Of a stretch of DNA of 7,645 nucleotides, positions 7,601-7,645 are shown piece by piece. A model generated the notes under the pieces. It worked only from the letters and a program-made list of their open reading frames with translations. It searched no databases and was not told the DNA's origin. The stretch spans positions 1 to 7,645 of the forward strand of contig JAGOBQ010000195.1 in the NCBI GenBank assembly GCA_017999215.1, written 5' to 3'. Position 1 is the first letter of the stretch. Each line of letters opens with the position of its first letter. Origin of the DNA: Thermoanaerobaculia bacterium (GTDB lineage Bacteria; Acidobacteriota; Thermoanaerobaculia; UBA5066). The position numbers and the translations under genes are program-made.

Positions 7601-7645
7601 TCAATTCCCCAGCATTCGGTTTCGGATCAGAATTGTGGACGTCAT
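7601..7645 (-). CDS. C-terminal end of a probable PilW-like minor pilin (5' part outside window)
   Basis: The 45 nt at the right edge form an uninterrupted reading frame of 14 codons, MTSTILIRNRMLGN, ending in TGA at 7603-7601. The first Met is simply a codon at the edge and not necessarily a start. PilW-type proteins commonly finish with a beta strand of the form T-x-V-x-L-R-N-R, which TSTILIRNR resembles. A pilW gene immediately before pilX and pilY1 is the usual order in minor-pilin operons. So short a fragment cannot prove the family. The 3-nt gap to the PilX-like start supports co-translation. Confidence 0.5.
   Translation of the reverse strand: MTSTILIRNRMLGN

Overview
The window is a high-GC bacterial chromosomal segment with all supported genes on the minus strand. 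Reading in the direction of transcription (right to left) it holds four genes: the last codons of a probable PilW-like minor pilin gene, a PilX-like minor pilin, a very large PilY1-type tip adhesin, and, after a strong hairpin, a PilT-family pilus ATPase carrying a long HEAT-type helical-repeat extension at its N-terminus. The PilT gene runs off the left edge and lacks only its last few codons here.

The layout fits a type IVa pilus minor-pilin/tip cluster (pilW-pilX-pilY1 order). The first three genes are tightly packed: a 3-nt gap from pilW to the upstream pilX start, then 79 nt from pilX to pilY1. They probably form one operon. A perfect 13-bp GC-rich inverted repeat lies 25 nt after the pilY1 stop and 42 nt before the ATPase start. 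The ATPase is therefore either a separate unit or expressed by readthrough past this hairpin. Functionally, the minor pilins and PilY1 would form the priming and tip complex of the pilus, and the ATPase would act in the cytoplasm at the inner-membrane platform, in retraction or its regulation.

The most unusual object is the ATPase. About 480 residues of HEAT-like helical repeats precede a PilT core whose Walker A and Walker B regions look intact. However, the His-box histidine is replaced by serine and the AIRNLIRE retraction motif is changed at several positions. This suggests a specialised PilT paralog rather than the housekeeping motor.

The host cannot be named with certainty. Strong C-ending codon preference, high GC and a HEAT-PilT protein would suit Acidobacteriota or a deltaproteobacterial-type lineage (inference, low confidence). 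No RNA genes, mobile elements, CRISPR arrays or transfer signatures were seen. The long plus-strand open frames are GC-driven shadows of the real genes.
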